This document shows positions 7,373 through 15,475 of a stretch of DNA of 19,119 bases, piece by piece. The DNA comes from UBA7359 sp041689615 (GTDB taxonomy: Bacteria; Pseudomonadota; Gammaproteobacteria; Eutrophobiales; Eutrophobiaceae): assembly GCA_041689615.1 (NCBI GenBank), contig JBDNFW010000050.1, positions 1 through 19,119 on the forward strand, in the 5' to 3' direction. The position numbers were made by a program, and so were the translations under genes. The notes under the pieces were generated by a model. That model worked only from the letters and a program-made list of their open reading frames with translations, was not told where the DNA came from and did not search any database. Numbering within the stretch: the stretch's first letter is position 1; each line of letters opens with the position of its first letter.

Positions 7373-10300
7373 ATTTATAGTCGATATCGAAGCCAGAACA
7401 AAAGCGCTTGCGCCGGGTCAATCTTTTATCATTCAAGCGCCAGCAGGTTCAGGTAAGACCGGTTTATTAATTCAACGCTATTTAAGATTATTGTCGCTAG
7501 TTGATTCTCCAGAAGAAATTATTGCGGTCACGTTTACGCGAAAGGCTGCTGCTGAAATGCAAAGTCGAATTCTTGATGCCCTGAATATGGCAAATAACAA
7601 TGCACTAAATAAAAAAGAACCTGATTCAGACCACGATAAGATTACTTTTGAACTCGCAACTGCCGCATTAAAGCGCGATCAGGAAAAAGGCTGGCAAATA
7701 AGTGATAACCCTGGACGTTTACGACTACAAACAATTGATTCTCTTTGCGCTTCCTTAACCAGACAAATGCCAATGTTGTCGAAGCTGGGAACACAACCGG
7801 AAACGCTGGAAGATGCAGAACCTTTATATCAACAAGCCGCTATTAATACCTTGGCCGAACTTGAAAGCGGCGAAGGTTGGTCAGATGCGATTGCGAATCT
7901 TGTCTTTCATTTAGATAACGATTTACCACGCATTAAAAACCTGATCATTGATATGTTAAGAAAGCGTGATCAATGGTTAAGTCATGTTGTTCTTGAACAT
8001 GAACGTGATGATATGGAACAAGCTTTGGTTAGACTGATTGAAGATCAATTAAAGATGGTCAAAAAGAAATTCCCAAATGAATTTAAAAATGAGCTACTTG
8101 AATTAATACAGTTTGCAGCAAAAAATTTAAACGAGACCGAACCGGATAATCCGATTTCTTCGTGTTTATCTATGACATCTATTCCTGACAGTAAAGCCGA
8201 TGCATTGCATTACTGGTGTGGGATTAGTGAGTTGTTGTTAACCAAAACGGGAACATGGCGCAAGCAATTTACAGTTAAGAATGGTTTTCCTCCTGCGAGC
8301 GGCAACAAGCTTGAAGCGGATGAACGAACCAGCAAGAAGAAACAGATGCTGGCTTTGTTAACAGAATTACAAAAATTTGATGGTCTGCAAAATACTTTAG
8401 CAAAGATTAATGGATTACCTCCGGCGAAATATACTGATTCGGAATGGTTGATTGTTAATGCACTATGCGAATTATTAATGATTGCAGCGGGTCAATTACG
8501 TTTGGTTTTCGCTGAACGCAATCAAATGGATTTTATTGGGATTGCTGCATCAGCTGTTGAAGCATTGGGAACAGATGATGCGCCAACAGAGCTGGCGTTA
8601 AATATGGATTATCACATCAAGCATCTGCTGGTTGATGAGTATCAGGATATTTCCGTTAGTCAGTATCGCTTGTTGCAACGTTTAACCAGTGAATGGTCTA
8701 TGGATGACGGACGTAGTTTGTTTTTGGTCGGCGATCCGATGCAGTCTATTTATCGTTTCCGTCAGGCTGAAGTCGCGCTTTTTATAAAAACGTTCCATGA
8801 TAAATCTTTAGGCAATATTCCTCTTGAAGCATTGCGACTCAGTGTTAATTTCAGATCGCAGCAGAATTTGGTTGAATGGGTTAATGAAAGTTTTAGAGCC
8901 ATATTTCCGAAACAGGACGATTTAATTACCAGCGCTGTTTCCTATAGTGAAGCAGTGGCGTTTGATAAATCGGCTTCAAATAATAATGTCAAAATATATC
9001 CACAATATGGTCGCGCTCATAAAAAGGAATCACAAAGCCTGGTCGACATTGTTAAACAAATAAAACAGGAAAACCCGGAAGATAATATTGCGATATTGGT
9101 TCGCAGTCGTTCGCACTTAGCAGAAATTATTCCTGCCTTAAGAAAAGAAGAATTAGGCTTCAAAGCAATAGATATTGAAGGCTTGAGTACGCAATCATCA
9201 ATTCAGGATTTACTCGCTTTAACGCGTGCTTTTTTATTCCCGGCAGATCGTGTTGCCTGGTTAGCTTGTTTACGTGCGCCATGGTGTGGTTTAAGTCTCG
9301 AATCTTTGTTTTTGCTTTGTGATAAAAATAAAGATAAAACAGCATGGGAATGTATTTGCGATATTGATTTAGTTAGCAAGCTAAAAGAAGATGAGCAAGC
9401 GAGGCTGAAAAACTTTAAAACAAAATATGAAAATATATTTTTACAGAAACAACGTTTATCTATACGAGACACAATAGAATCTTTCTGGATACAGCTTGGT
9501 GGTCCTGCAACCTTATCGAATAAAACCGATCTTGAAAACTGCGCAACATATTTTTCTTTGTTGGAGAGTCTGGATCACGGTGGCACGATAGAAGACTTAA
9601 AAGAGTTACTTGATAATGTCAGCCAGTTATATGCTGCGCCTGATTTAAAGGCAGATGGTCAATTACAAGTCATGACAATACATAAAGCGAAAGGACTGGA
9701 ATTCGATCATGTCATTCTTCCCGGGCTAGGACGTTCGCCACGTGCCAGCCAAGGCGATTTATTGGTTTGGTTATTACGACAACGAGAGGATCAACAAGAA
9801 GATCTCGTTTTAGCGCCGATACGAGAAGCCGGAAACTTTCAGGCGCCAATTTATGATTACATCAATAACACCGATAAAGCCAAACAAAGTTATGAAGATG
9901 CACGTCTACTTTATGTTGCGACAACCCGCACGAAAAAAACCTTGCACTTGCTAGGACATGCCAGCGTTAAAGAAAAGAAAGATGAAATTTCATGTGATGC
10001 ACAAAGTCGATCTTTACTAGGACATTTATGGCCAACAGTAAAAACCGTTTATGAACAACATATGCCAGCATCTGTAGAACAGAACGAAGAACATTCTCTA
10101 ATTGTTATTAATCAGGAAACAAAACGTTTAAAGAAAGACTGGAAATTGCCCATTACGCCAGCAGCAACACAATGGCAACAACCAACAGAAGATGGGTCAG
10201 AGGAAGAACGAGTCTTAATTGAGTTTGAATGGGCCGGCGAAACAACCAAACATATCGGTTCGGTCGTACACGGTGCAATTCAATGTATAGCAGAAGAGGG

Positions 10301-10766
10301 CACAGAAAAATGGACGACTGATTATATCAATAGTGAAGAGGAAAGTTTTGCTGCTGCACTTAAGCAACTGGGTGTACCGGAAAATGAAAGTTCAGATGCC
10401 GTAAAGCGTGTTGTGCATGCCTTAATCAATATGATCAATGACGAGCGCGGACAGTGGATACTATCAAAAGAACACAGCAAGCAACAAAATGAATACGCTA
10501 TCAGTGGCATTATCGATAACAAACTAAGCAATGCAATTCTTGATAGAACCTTTGTCGACAAAGAGGGCGTGTGTTGGATTATTGATTACAAAACCAGTCG
10601 GCACGAAGGGTCAAACCTTGAAGTATTCCTTAATCATGAACAGGAGCGTTATCAAGAACAGCTGGAAAAATACGGGTTCTTAATGAAACAACTCGGCGAA
10701 GAGAATATTAAACTAGGATTGTACTTTCCATTGTTACAAGGTTGGCGCGAGTGGGATTATCAGTAG
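7365..10766 (+). CDS. AddA/RecB-like UvrD-family helicase-nuclease
   Basis: With the ATG at 7365 this is a 1133-residue superfamily 1A helicase with a C-terminal nuclease, the AddA-like half of an end-resection enzyme. Motifs in order: Walker A APAGSGKT (Lys31), Ia TFTRKAAAEM (57-66), II VDEYQD (Asp424/Glu425), III GDPMQSIYRFR (456-466), IV NFRS (495-498), V TIHKAKGLEFDHV (771-783), VI YVATTRTKK. The nuclease has GSVVHGAIQ (His969), Asp1060 and IIDYKTS (Asp1074, Lys1076). Both subunits therefore look nuclease-competent, as in AddAB rather than RecBCD. The frame is open upstream to a TTG at 7332, but ATG 7365 has AGAGG nine bases before it and overlaps the upstream stop by only 8 bp (ATGTCTAA), so translational coupling is likely. 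Confidence 0.9.
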   Translation: MSKFIVDIEARTKALAPGQSFIIQAPAGSGKTGLLIQRYLRLLSLVDSPEEIIAVTFTRKAAAEMQSRILDALNMANNNALNKKEPDSDHDKITFELATAALKRDQEKGWQISDNPGRLRLQTIDSLCASLTRQMPMLSKLGTQPETLEDAEPLYQQAAINTLAELESGEGWSDAIANLVFHLDNDLPRIKNLIIDMLRKRDQWLSHVVLEHERDDMEQALVRLIEDQLKMVKKKFPNEFKNELLELIQFAAKNLNETEPDNPISSCLSMTSIPDSKADALHYWCGISELLLTKTGTWRKQFTVKNGFPPASGNKLEADERTSKKKQMLALLTELQKFDGLQNTLAKINGLPPAKYTDSEWLIVNALCELLMIAAGQLRLVFAERNQMDFIGIAASAVEALGTDDAPTELALNMDYHIKHLLVDEYQDISVSQYRLLQRLTSEWSMDDGRSLFLVGDPMQSIYRFRQAEVALFIKTFHDKSLGNIPLEALRLSVNFRSQQNLVEWVNESFRAIFPKQDDLITSAVSYSEAVAFDKSASNNNVKIYPQYGRAHKKESQSLVDIVKQIKQENPEDNIAILVRSRSHLAEIIPALRKEELGFKAIDIEGLSTQSSIQDLLALTRAFLFPADRVAWLACLRAPWCGLSLESLFLLCDKNKDKTAWECICDIDLVSKLKEDEQARLKNFKTKYENIFLQKQRLSIRDTIESFWIQLGGPATLSNKTDLENCATYFSLLESLDHGGTIEDLKELLDNVSQLYAAPDLKADGQLQVMTIHKAKGLEFDHVILPGLGRSPRASQGDLLVWLLRQREDQQEDLVLAPIREAGNFQAPIYDYINNTDKAKQSYEDARLLYVATTRTKKTLHLLGHASVKEKKDEISCDAQSRSLLGHLWPTVKTVYEQHMPASVEQNEEHSLIVINQETKRLKKDWKLPITPAATQWQQPTEDGSEEERVLIEFEWAGETTKHIGSVVHGAIQCIAEEGTEKWTTDYINSEEESFAAALKQLGVPENESSDAVKRVVHALINMINDERGQWILSKEHSKQQNEYAISGIIDNKLSNAILDRTFVDKEGVCWIIDYKTSRHEGSNLEVFLNHEQERYQEQLEKYGFLMKQLGEENIKLGLYFPLLQGWREWDYQ

Positions 10767-10852
10767 TTATTCATTCAATGTAAGATGAGTATTCAATAAT
10801 ATCTATACTAAAATCATATTCGTAATAAATTCCAAATTTAAGGATAGGCACT

Positions 10853-11962
10853 ATGAAGATCGGAGTTATAAAAGAAATTAAGGACAGGGAAAACCGTGTT
10901 GCTTTAACTCCACAAGGTGCTGAGGAGTTGATTGCGGCCGGACATGATATCTATCTTGAGGACAACGCCGGTCAGGGTTCAGGTTATGACAACAACGAGT
11001 ATGAATCTGTTGGTGTTAATATCACCACTAAAGAAAAGGCGTGGGATGCTGATCTGGTTATCAAAATAAAAGAACCACTTGAACAGGAATCCCAGTATTT
11101 TAAAGACAATATTTTATTTACCTATTTACACCTCGCTGGCGTACCGAAGTCTTTAACTAAAGCATTAATCGCAGCACGAACAACAGCAATAGCTTACGAA
11201 ACAGTTGAGAATAATGAAGGACATTTCCCGTTGCTTGCTCCGATGAGTGCGGTTGCAGGAAATATGGCAACGATTGTTGGTGCTTATTATTTGGCAAAGT
11301 TTAATCAAGGGAAAGGTATTCAATTAGGACGCGTACTTGGTGAGCGACATGGCAAAGTTATGGTGATTGGTAATGGTATTGTTGGACAACATGCAGCAAA
11401 TACAGCCGAAGGTCTTGGTGCTAATGTATACGTTCTGGAACGTGATGAAACCAGGCTTAATGAGCGTGAAAAAACATGTCCAAATAACATGACTTTTATT
11501 CAGTCCACTCCGGAAAATATAGAAGCGCATATTAAAGACACAGATTTATTGGTAGGAGCTGTATTATTACCCGGGGCAAAAGCGCCCTATTTAGTTTCTG
11601 AAGCAATGGTGAAACAGATGCAGCCGGGATCTGTCATCGTTGATGTGGCTATCGATCAAGGTGGCTGTGTAGAAACATCGCATGTTACTTCTCATAGCGC
11701 TCCGGTCTATATAAAACATGATGTCGTGCATTATTGCGTAAGTAATATGCCCGGTGCTTATCCTAGGACTTCGACTATTGTTTTAACCCAGGCGACATTA
11801 CCGTATATTGTGATATTGGCTAACGAAGGCGTTAATGCATTAAAACATGATAAAAGGTTTGCTGCAGGCGTAAACACCTATAAAGGTCACATTACCTACA
11901 AGCCTGTAGCTGAATCACTAGCGATGAATGACTTATACAATTCCTTTACCGAGATTGATTAG
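10853..11962 (+). CDS. ald: Alanine dehydrogenase
   Basis: A 369-residue NAD-dependent alanine dehydrogenase, full family length. It interconverts L-alanine and pyruvate plus ammonia, linking amino-acid catabolism and nitrogen assimilation in the cytoplasm. Visible features are the N-terminal MKIGVIKEIKDRENRVALTP with substrate-binding Arg15, VIKIKEP with Lys73, YLHLA with catalytic His93, the Rossmann motif VIGNGIVGQHAANTAEGLGA (171-190) and VAIDQGG with Asp268, matching R15/K75/H96/D270 of the Mycobacterium enzyme. MPGAYPRTST (299-308) is the family C-terminal signature. AGGATAGG lies just upstream of the ATG. It is separated by 86 bp from the AddA-like gene and is probably a separate transcription unit; no clear rho-independent terminator follows. 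Confidence 0.95.
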   Translation: MKIGVIKEIKDRENRVALTPQGAEELIAAGHDIYLEDNAGQGSGYDNNEYESVGVNITTKEKAWDADLVIKIKEPLEQESQYFKDNILFTYLHLAGVPKSLTKALIAARTTAIAYETVENNEGHFPLLAPMSAVAGNMATIVGAYYLAKFNQGKGIQLGRVLGERHGKVMVIGNGIVGQHAANTAEGLGANVYVLERDETRLNEREKTCPNNMTFIQSTPENIEAHIKDTDLLVGAVLLPGAKAPYLVSEAMVKQMQPGSVIVDVAIDQGGCVETSHVTSHSAPVYIKHDVVHYCVSNMPGAYPRTSTIVLTQATLPYIVILANEGVNALKHDKRFAAGVNTYKGHITYKPVAESLAMNDLYNSFTEID

Positions 11963-12129
11963 TTTTTAAAGAAAAGAGGATGAAAAAATCCTGCGACACG
12001 CTCTAGCGAATACGAAAGTTTTCAATCAAATAAGGTTCAAATGTGAACCTAAAAGAGATTCACTCGGCTGCTTGGTAGTCTATAGTTAATGAAATCGTAT
12101 CAATATATAAGTGAGTAGAATGAGAATTT
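11963..12129. other. 167-bp spacer after ald with a small hairpin
   Basis: A weak hairpin pairs AGGAT (11977-11981) with ATCCT (11988-11992) and has no T-tract, so it is a poor terminator. The main feature is the AGGTTC palindrome at 12033-12050, annotated separately. I see no other gene or clear promoter. Confidence 0.4.
12033..12050 (-). repeat. AGGTTC-N6-GAACCT palindrome, copy 1
   Basis: AGGTTC (12033-12038) and GAACCT (12045-12050) form a perfect 6-bp inverted repeat. On the minus strand it reads AGGTTCACATTTGAACCT followed by TATTT, matching the copy at 18736-18753 in 16 of 18 positions. The minus-strand orientation is chosen to show this match. It may be a terminator, an operator or a dispersed hairpin. 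Confidence 0.6.
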
Positions 12130-12705
12130 ATGGTGTTCAGTAAAAAAATAATCTTAATGAGTGCCTTGTTTTATTCCTGCGCTGTCTTTTCCGGAGTACC
12201 GGACTCTTCTACTATTGTTAAGCAACTTGAGTTTGATATAAACGGGATGAAATTGGATGATAAATTAACAACAGAGTTTTTTAATAAATATTGCCCATCT
12301 AGAGAAAAAGGTAATTCAGAAATTGAATGTAAACAAAGCCTGAAATTGAAAGGCGTAAAGCTATCAATTTTATATTTTTTTTATGATGCTAAATTACTTG
12401 CTATATCTTTTTATTACCCGTCATCAAAATATAGCGATTTGATAGAAATCTATACAAGAAAGTTTTCCCAGTTGCCGGAAAACAAGGAGGAACCAATTTT
12501 GCTTAGCACGGGTGTTAAATATACAAATAAAAAAGCATCATGGAATACAACATCAGGAGAGTTCGTTATAGAGCAATACTGGAATAGTTTTAAAAAAGGA
12601 TCTGCTCATTTATTATCAGCTGAATACGAAAAATATAAGATTAAGAAAAGCAAGATAGATGAAGAGAGTATATTGGAACAAATATTTGGAGATATTATTA
12701 ATTAA
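12130..12705 (+). CDS. Hypothetical secreted protein, AT-rich
   Basis: A 191-residue protein I do not recognise. The N-terminus looks like a signal peptide: KK then IILMSALFYSCAVFSG, with likely cleavage near residue 22-25, giving a periplasmic or envelope protein. The mature part is lysine-rich and polar, contains two Cys about ten residues apart (about 55 and 65) that could form a disulfide, and has YDAKLLAISFYYP and VIEQYW strand-like stretches. The gene is more AT-rich than its neighbours (long runs of A and T in the codons), which hints at transfer or relaxed selection. The ATG at 12130 has only a weak GAG-type ribosome binding site; another ATG at 12120 is closed after seven codons. It stands alone between ald and the DUF2835 gene. 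Confidence 0.6.
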   Translation: MVFSKKIILMSALFYSCAVFSGVPDSSTIVKQLEFDINGMKLDDKLTTEFFNKYCPSREKGNSEIECKQSLKLKGVKLSILYFFYDAKLLAISFYYPSSKYSDLIEIYTRKFSQLPENKEEPILLSTGVKYTNKKASWNTTSGEFVIEQYWNSFKKGSAHLLSAEYEKYKIKKSKIDEESILEQIFGDIIN

Positions 12706-12811
12706 CTGAATAAATTATCTTGACGATTCTCAATAACAGTATTTAAGGATTGGACTGTACCTGCACTTATTGAGTATGATTCAAATTTCTGCGGAGAATT
12801 GACGTCCAGAA

Positions 12812-13054
12812 ATGCAAGGTAAAGCTTTATCACATAGTCTTCGTTTTCACCTTTCCCTGTCGGCAGAGAAATATCTGGCGTATTACAAAGGTAAAGCCCA
12901 TAGCATTATGGTGCGTTCCGTGGATAACAAAAGGATTCGGTTTCCTGCCAACGCGATTCGCAATTTTCTTACGCACGAAGGCATCTATGGTTTATTTGAA
13001 ATTCAGTTTGATGAAAATAATAAGCTTGTTGGGATTGAAAAGATAAGTTCGTGA
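12812..13054 (+). CDS. DUF2835 family protein
   Basis: An 80-residue protein matching the small DUF2835 family of gammaproteobacteria by the order of its features: FHLSLSAEKYLAYYKGKAHSI (12-32), a conserved strand with VRSVDNKRIRFPANAIRNF (about 34-52), then THEGIYGLFEIQFDENNKL. Family proteins are about 70 residues long and their function is not established. It looks cytoplasmic, with no signal or membrane segment. GGAGA lies at 12793-12797, 14 bases before the ATG, a rather long spacing. TATGAT at 12775-12780 could be a -10 element with a poor -35. It converges on the aldo/keto reductase gene with a 39-bp gap. Confidence 0.85.
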   Translation: MQGKALSHSLRFHLSLSAEKYLAYYKGKAHSIMVRSVDNKRIRFPANAIRNFLTHEGIYGLFEIQFDENNKLVGIEKISS

Positions 13055-13093
13055 TATGAATTGAGTGTTAATATATGAATGCTTAAACTCTGC

Positions 13094-13960
13094 TTATTTA
13101 ATATTCATGTCAAGCAACTGCAAATCTTCTTTACCGAGTTTAATGTTATTCGCTTTTAGACTATTTTCAATGCTACTAACTTTGCTTGCGCCCGGGATCG
13201 GGAAAATAGATGGGCTTTTGTGTAATAACCACGCAATCATGATTTGATACGGCGAAGCCGTATGTTTTTCTGAAAGTTGTTTTAATAAAATATTATCCGC
13301 ACGTTGAGCGTGTTGGAAATGTCCCCCAACAGGACTGTGTGCAATAAAGGTGATGTCGTTATTTTCACAAAACTCAATCACGCCATTTTTGAATGATTGT
13401 CGCTCAAACAAATTGCATCTATTTTGCACCGACATAATTTGCGTTATTGAAAGTGCTAATTCTATATGTTCAACCGTAACGTTAGATAAACCAATGAAAT
13501 GAATCTTGCCTTCCTCTTTTAATTTTAAAAGTTCACCGACAGAATCAGTTAAAGGCACGTTTGGATCTGGCGCGTGTAGTTGATATAAAAAGATTGAATC
13601 GGTATTTAAATCTTTCAGACTTTTTTCACAGGATTTCCTTAACCATGCCGGGCTGGCATCAACAGTCCAGTCTCCCTTGGGTCGTCTTAGTCCACCTTTT
13701 GTAGCAACAATGATTTCTTTTTTTGGAATAAGGTTTGATAATGCCTTTGCGATGAGTTTTTCATTATGTCCGACATCTGAATCATTAGCGCAATAGACAT
13801 TGGCAGAATCAATAAAATTACCACCGCCGTTTATGAAAGCTTTGATAACGCTTAGAGCTTGTGCTTCGTCCGGTCGATTTTCCAGCGATAATGGCATCGC
13901 CCCAAGGCCAATAGAATATGCCTCAATATTTGTCTTACCTAAACGTCTTATTTTATCCAT
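13094..13960 (-). CDS. Aldo/keto reductase
   Basis: With the start at ATG 13960 this is a 288-residue NADPH-dependent TIM-barrel reductase. The catalytic tetrad is visible: Asp51 and Tyr56 in FIDSANVYC, Lys88 in VATKGG, His129 in YQLHAPDP. The cofactor-binding end has GLSN (157-160) and IPGASKVSSIENSLKA (255-270). Such enzymes reduce aldehydes or ketones, often to detoxify them; the substrate is unknown. The frame stays open to 14047, but that longer start would overlap the divergent HugZ-like gene and add 29 residues unlike the family start, so I use MDKIRRLGKTN. The 65-bp gap to 14026 must hold both divergent promoters, but I see no strong consensus match. Confidence 0.9.
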   Translation of the reverse strand: MDKIRRLGKTNIEAYSIGLGAMPLSLENRPDEAQALSVIKAFINGGGNFIDSANVYCANDSDVGHNEKLIAKALSNLIPKKEIIVATKGGLRRPKGDWTVDASPAWLRKSCEKSLKDLNTDSIFLYQLHAPDPNVPLTDSVGELLKLKEEGKIHFIGLSNVTVEHIELALSITQIMSVQNRCNLFERQSFKNGVIEFCENNDITFIAHSPVGGHFQHAQRADNILLKQLSEKHTASPYQIMIAWLLHKSPSIFPIPGASKVSSIENSLKANNIKLGKEDLQLLDMNIK

Positions 13961-14025
13961 CTTCAAATTCTTTTTTTGTTTTGCCCTTAACATCAATTTT
14001 AGACTATTTCTGTTAAAATCAACCG

Positions 14026-14733
14026 ATGAATCAAGATAAAAAAGCAAAAGAAGCCAGAAAATTATTGTTGTCAGAATATCAGGCGATTTTATCTACGCAT
14101 TCTGTCGACGTTGAGGGCTATCCTTTTGGTTCGGTTGTGCCGTACTGCCTGAACAAGGAAGGTAAGCCCATCATCCTGATTAGCTCTATAGCACAACATA
14201 CTAAAAATATATTGTCTGATCCGAAAGTATCATTGATAGCGACTGAAGGTGGCGCGGACGATTTACAAACAGTCGGCAGAATCACTTATATTGGCAATGC
14301 TGAAAAACTGAATGACGACGATAGTGAAAGTATGGAGCGTTATTACAGTTATTTTCCTCAGTCGCGCGGTTATCATCAAACGCACGATTTTGACTTTTAT
14401 CTGCTTCATCCCGTGCGTATTCGATATATCGGTGGTTTTGGTCAAATTTATTGGGTCGAGAAAGATAAATTTTTATTAGCTAACCCTTTCAGTTTTGAAG
14501 AAGAAAAGGGAATGATTGAGCATATGAATCTTGATCATATTGAGGCAATTAAGCATTATTGTGATTCATATGATATTCAATATTCGACTGATGATGTTCC
14601 TGTTATGGTTGGTATAGATAGCGAAGGATTTAATTTACGTAGCGGTGCACATATACATCGTATTAATTTTGACGAGCCGGTAATGTCAGCAATAGAGGTT
14701 CGCAAGGCATTAGTTGAGATGGCAAAAAGTTAA
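14026..14733 (+). CDS. HugZ/HutZ-family heme-related protein with DUF2470 domain
   Basis: A 235-residue protein of the HugZ/HutZ type. Residues about 8-155 are a split-barrel flavin-binding-like domain of the pyridoxamine-phosphate oxidase superfamily (GYPFGSVVPYCLNKEG, HTKNILSDPKVSLIA, GRITYIGNAEKL, FDFYLLHPVRIRYIGGFGQ). Residues about 156-232 are a DUF2470 domain (MIEHMNLDHIEAIKHYC), with His166 or His171 in the region where HutZ and HugZ have a heme-ligand His. Members use or degrade heme in bacterial iron uptake, while many DUF2470 proteins have unknown roles. It is the first gene of a compact three-gene plus-strand unit; the next start is 2 bases after its stop. No transporter or hemophore genes lie nearby, so the heme role is inferred from family only. 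Confidence 0.8.
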   Translation: MNQDKKAKEARKLLLSEYQAILSTHSVDVEGYPFGSVVPYCLNKEGKPIILISSIAQHTKNILSDPKVSLIATEGGADDLQTVGRITYIGNAEKLNDDDSESMERYYSYFPQSRGYHQTHDFDFYLLHPVRIRYIGGFGQIYWVEKDKFLLANPFSFEEEKGMIEHMNLDHIEAIKHYCDSYDIQYSTDDVPVMVGIDSEGFNLRSGAHIHRINFDEPVMSAIEVRKALVEMAKS

Positions 14734-14735
14734 TT

Positions 14736-15236
14736 ATGAATAAGACACTGGTGATTTTAGTGCTTGCGGTTATTGTTCTAAGCTGGAACTTTGTTTTTAC
14801 GGATTCAAAAAAAGTTGACTTAACTGATCCTGCTAAAATTCTTCAGGGTTTGTCGCAATCATTACAATATAAACTTGCCGTAATAAATTATTGGAAAGAA
14901 AAAAAGAGCTTGCCTGATGCCGAAACCTGGGCAAAAGAAGGTAAGAAAATTGAAGTTGATACAAGTAAATCATTAGTGAAAAGTATAGAAGTTGGTGTTG
15001 ATGCGCCTGGCGCCATTACCGTTTCTTTTACAAACAAAGAAACGATACAACTTGAAAAAGATATAGAAGGTACAAAGATTGTTTTAATACCAGAAGTTAA
15101 AGGTGAGCGATTGGACTGGTCATGTAGAGGTACCATGCATCAAGCATATATGCCGAAAAAATGTCAGCAAGACATGCCAGTAGACAACGCAGAAGCAGAC
15201 GAAGAAATTAATAATTCACAAGAGAGAGTAGAATGA
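14736..15236 (+). CDS. Membrane-anchored type IV pilin-like protein
   Basis: A 166-residue protein with an N-terminal hydrophobic helix (residues 4-21, TLVILVLAVIVLSWNFVF) followed by a periplasmic part. Residues about 38-143 resemble the globular C-terminal domain of type IV pilins: a helix with LQYKLAVINYWKEKKSLP (43-60), then AITVSFTN, TKIVLIPE and WSC(130)...YMPKKC(143). Such Cys pairs close the D-loop in pilins. The prepilin-peptidase signature (Gly followed by FTLIE-type) is absent, so it is probably not processed or assembled as a pilin; a minor pilin-like or anchored sensor role is possible. The C-terminal tail (147-166) is very acidic. It overlaps the EF-hand gene by 4 bp (ATGA) and follows the HugZ-like gene by 2 bp, so all three are probably co-expressed. 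Confidence 0.65.
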   Translation: MNKTLVILVLAVIVLSWNFVFTDSKKVDLTDPAKILQGLSQSLQYKLAVINYWKEKKSLPDAETWAKEGKKIEVDTSKSLVKSIEVGVDAPGAITVSFTNKETIQLEKDIEGTKIVLIPEVKGERLDWSCRGTMHQAYMPKKCQQDMPVDNAEADEEINNSQERVE

Positions 15237-15463
15237 GCGATTTAACAGGGGATGAATTGATTGAAATAAAAAAGATATTCAAAAAATACGATACTAATGA
15301 TAATGACAGTATCGACTGGCAAGAATTTTGTACCATGGTTGATGAACTGGAAGTTGAGTTAACGCTGAAAGATAAAACACTCGTATTTGATAAAGTAGAT
15401 GCCAATCATTCCGGCATGATTAGTTTTGATGAGTTTGCTGTTTGTTGGAAAAAACGCGACTAG
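15233..15463 (+). CDS. Two-EF-hand calcium-binding protein
   Basis: A 76-residue protein made almost entirely of two EF-hands. Loop 1 is DTNDNDSIDWQE (20-31), with ligand positions D20, N22, N24, S26, D28 and E31. Position 6 is Asp instead of the usual Gly. Loop 2 is DANHSGMISFDE (56-67), with D56, N58, S60, S64, E67 and Gly61 at position 6. The helix flanking loop 2 contains FDKV and FAVCWKK. No signal peptide is seen, so it is probably cytoplasmic, a possible calmodulin-like sensor. Its ATG overlaps the previous stop by 4 bp. It is the last gene of the unit and ends 12 bp from the convergent cyclic-nucleotide-binding gene, leaving no room for a terminator of its own. Confidence 0.85.
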   Translation: MSDLTGDELIEIKKIFKKYDTNDNDSIDWQEFCTMVDELEVELTLKDKTLVFDKVDANHSGMISFDEFAVCWKKRD

Positions 15464-15475
15464 CAAATATGTAAT

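Noticed and set aside
11977..11992. AGGAT/ATCCT hairpin as the ald terminator
   Set aside because: The stem is only 5 bp and has no following T-run.
13063..13090. Imperfect hairpin (GAGTGTTAA / TTAAACTC) between the DUF2835 and reductase genes as a terminator
   Set aside because: The stem is bulged and AT-rich with no good T-tract, so terminator function is not supported.
13961..14047. Longer N-terminus for the aldo/keto reductase
   Set aside because: It would add 29 residues unlike the family start and overlap the divergent HugZ-like gene. MDKIRRLGKTN fits the family.
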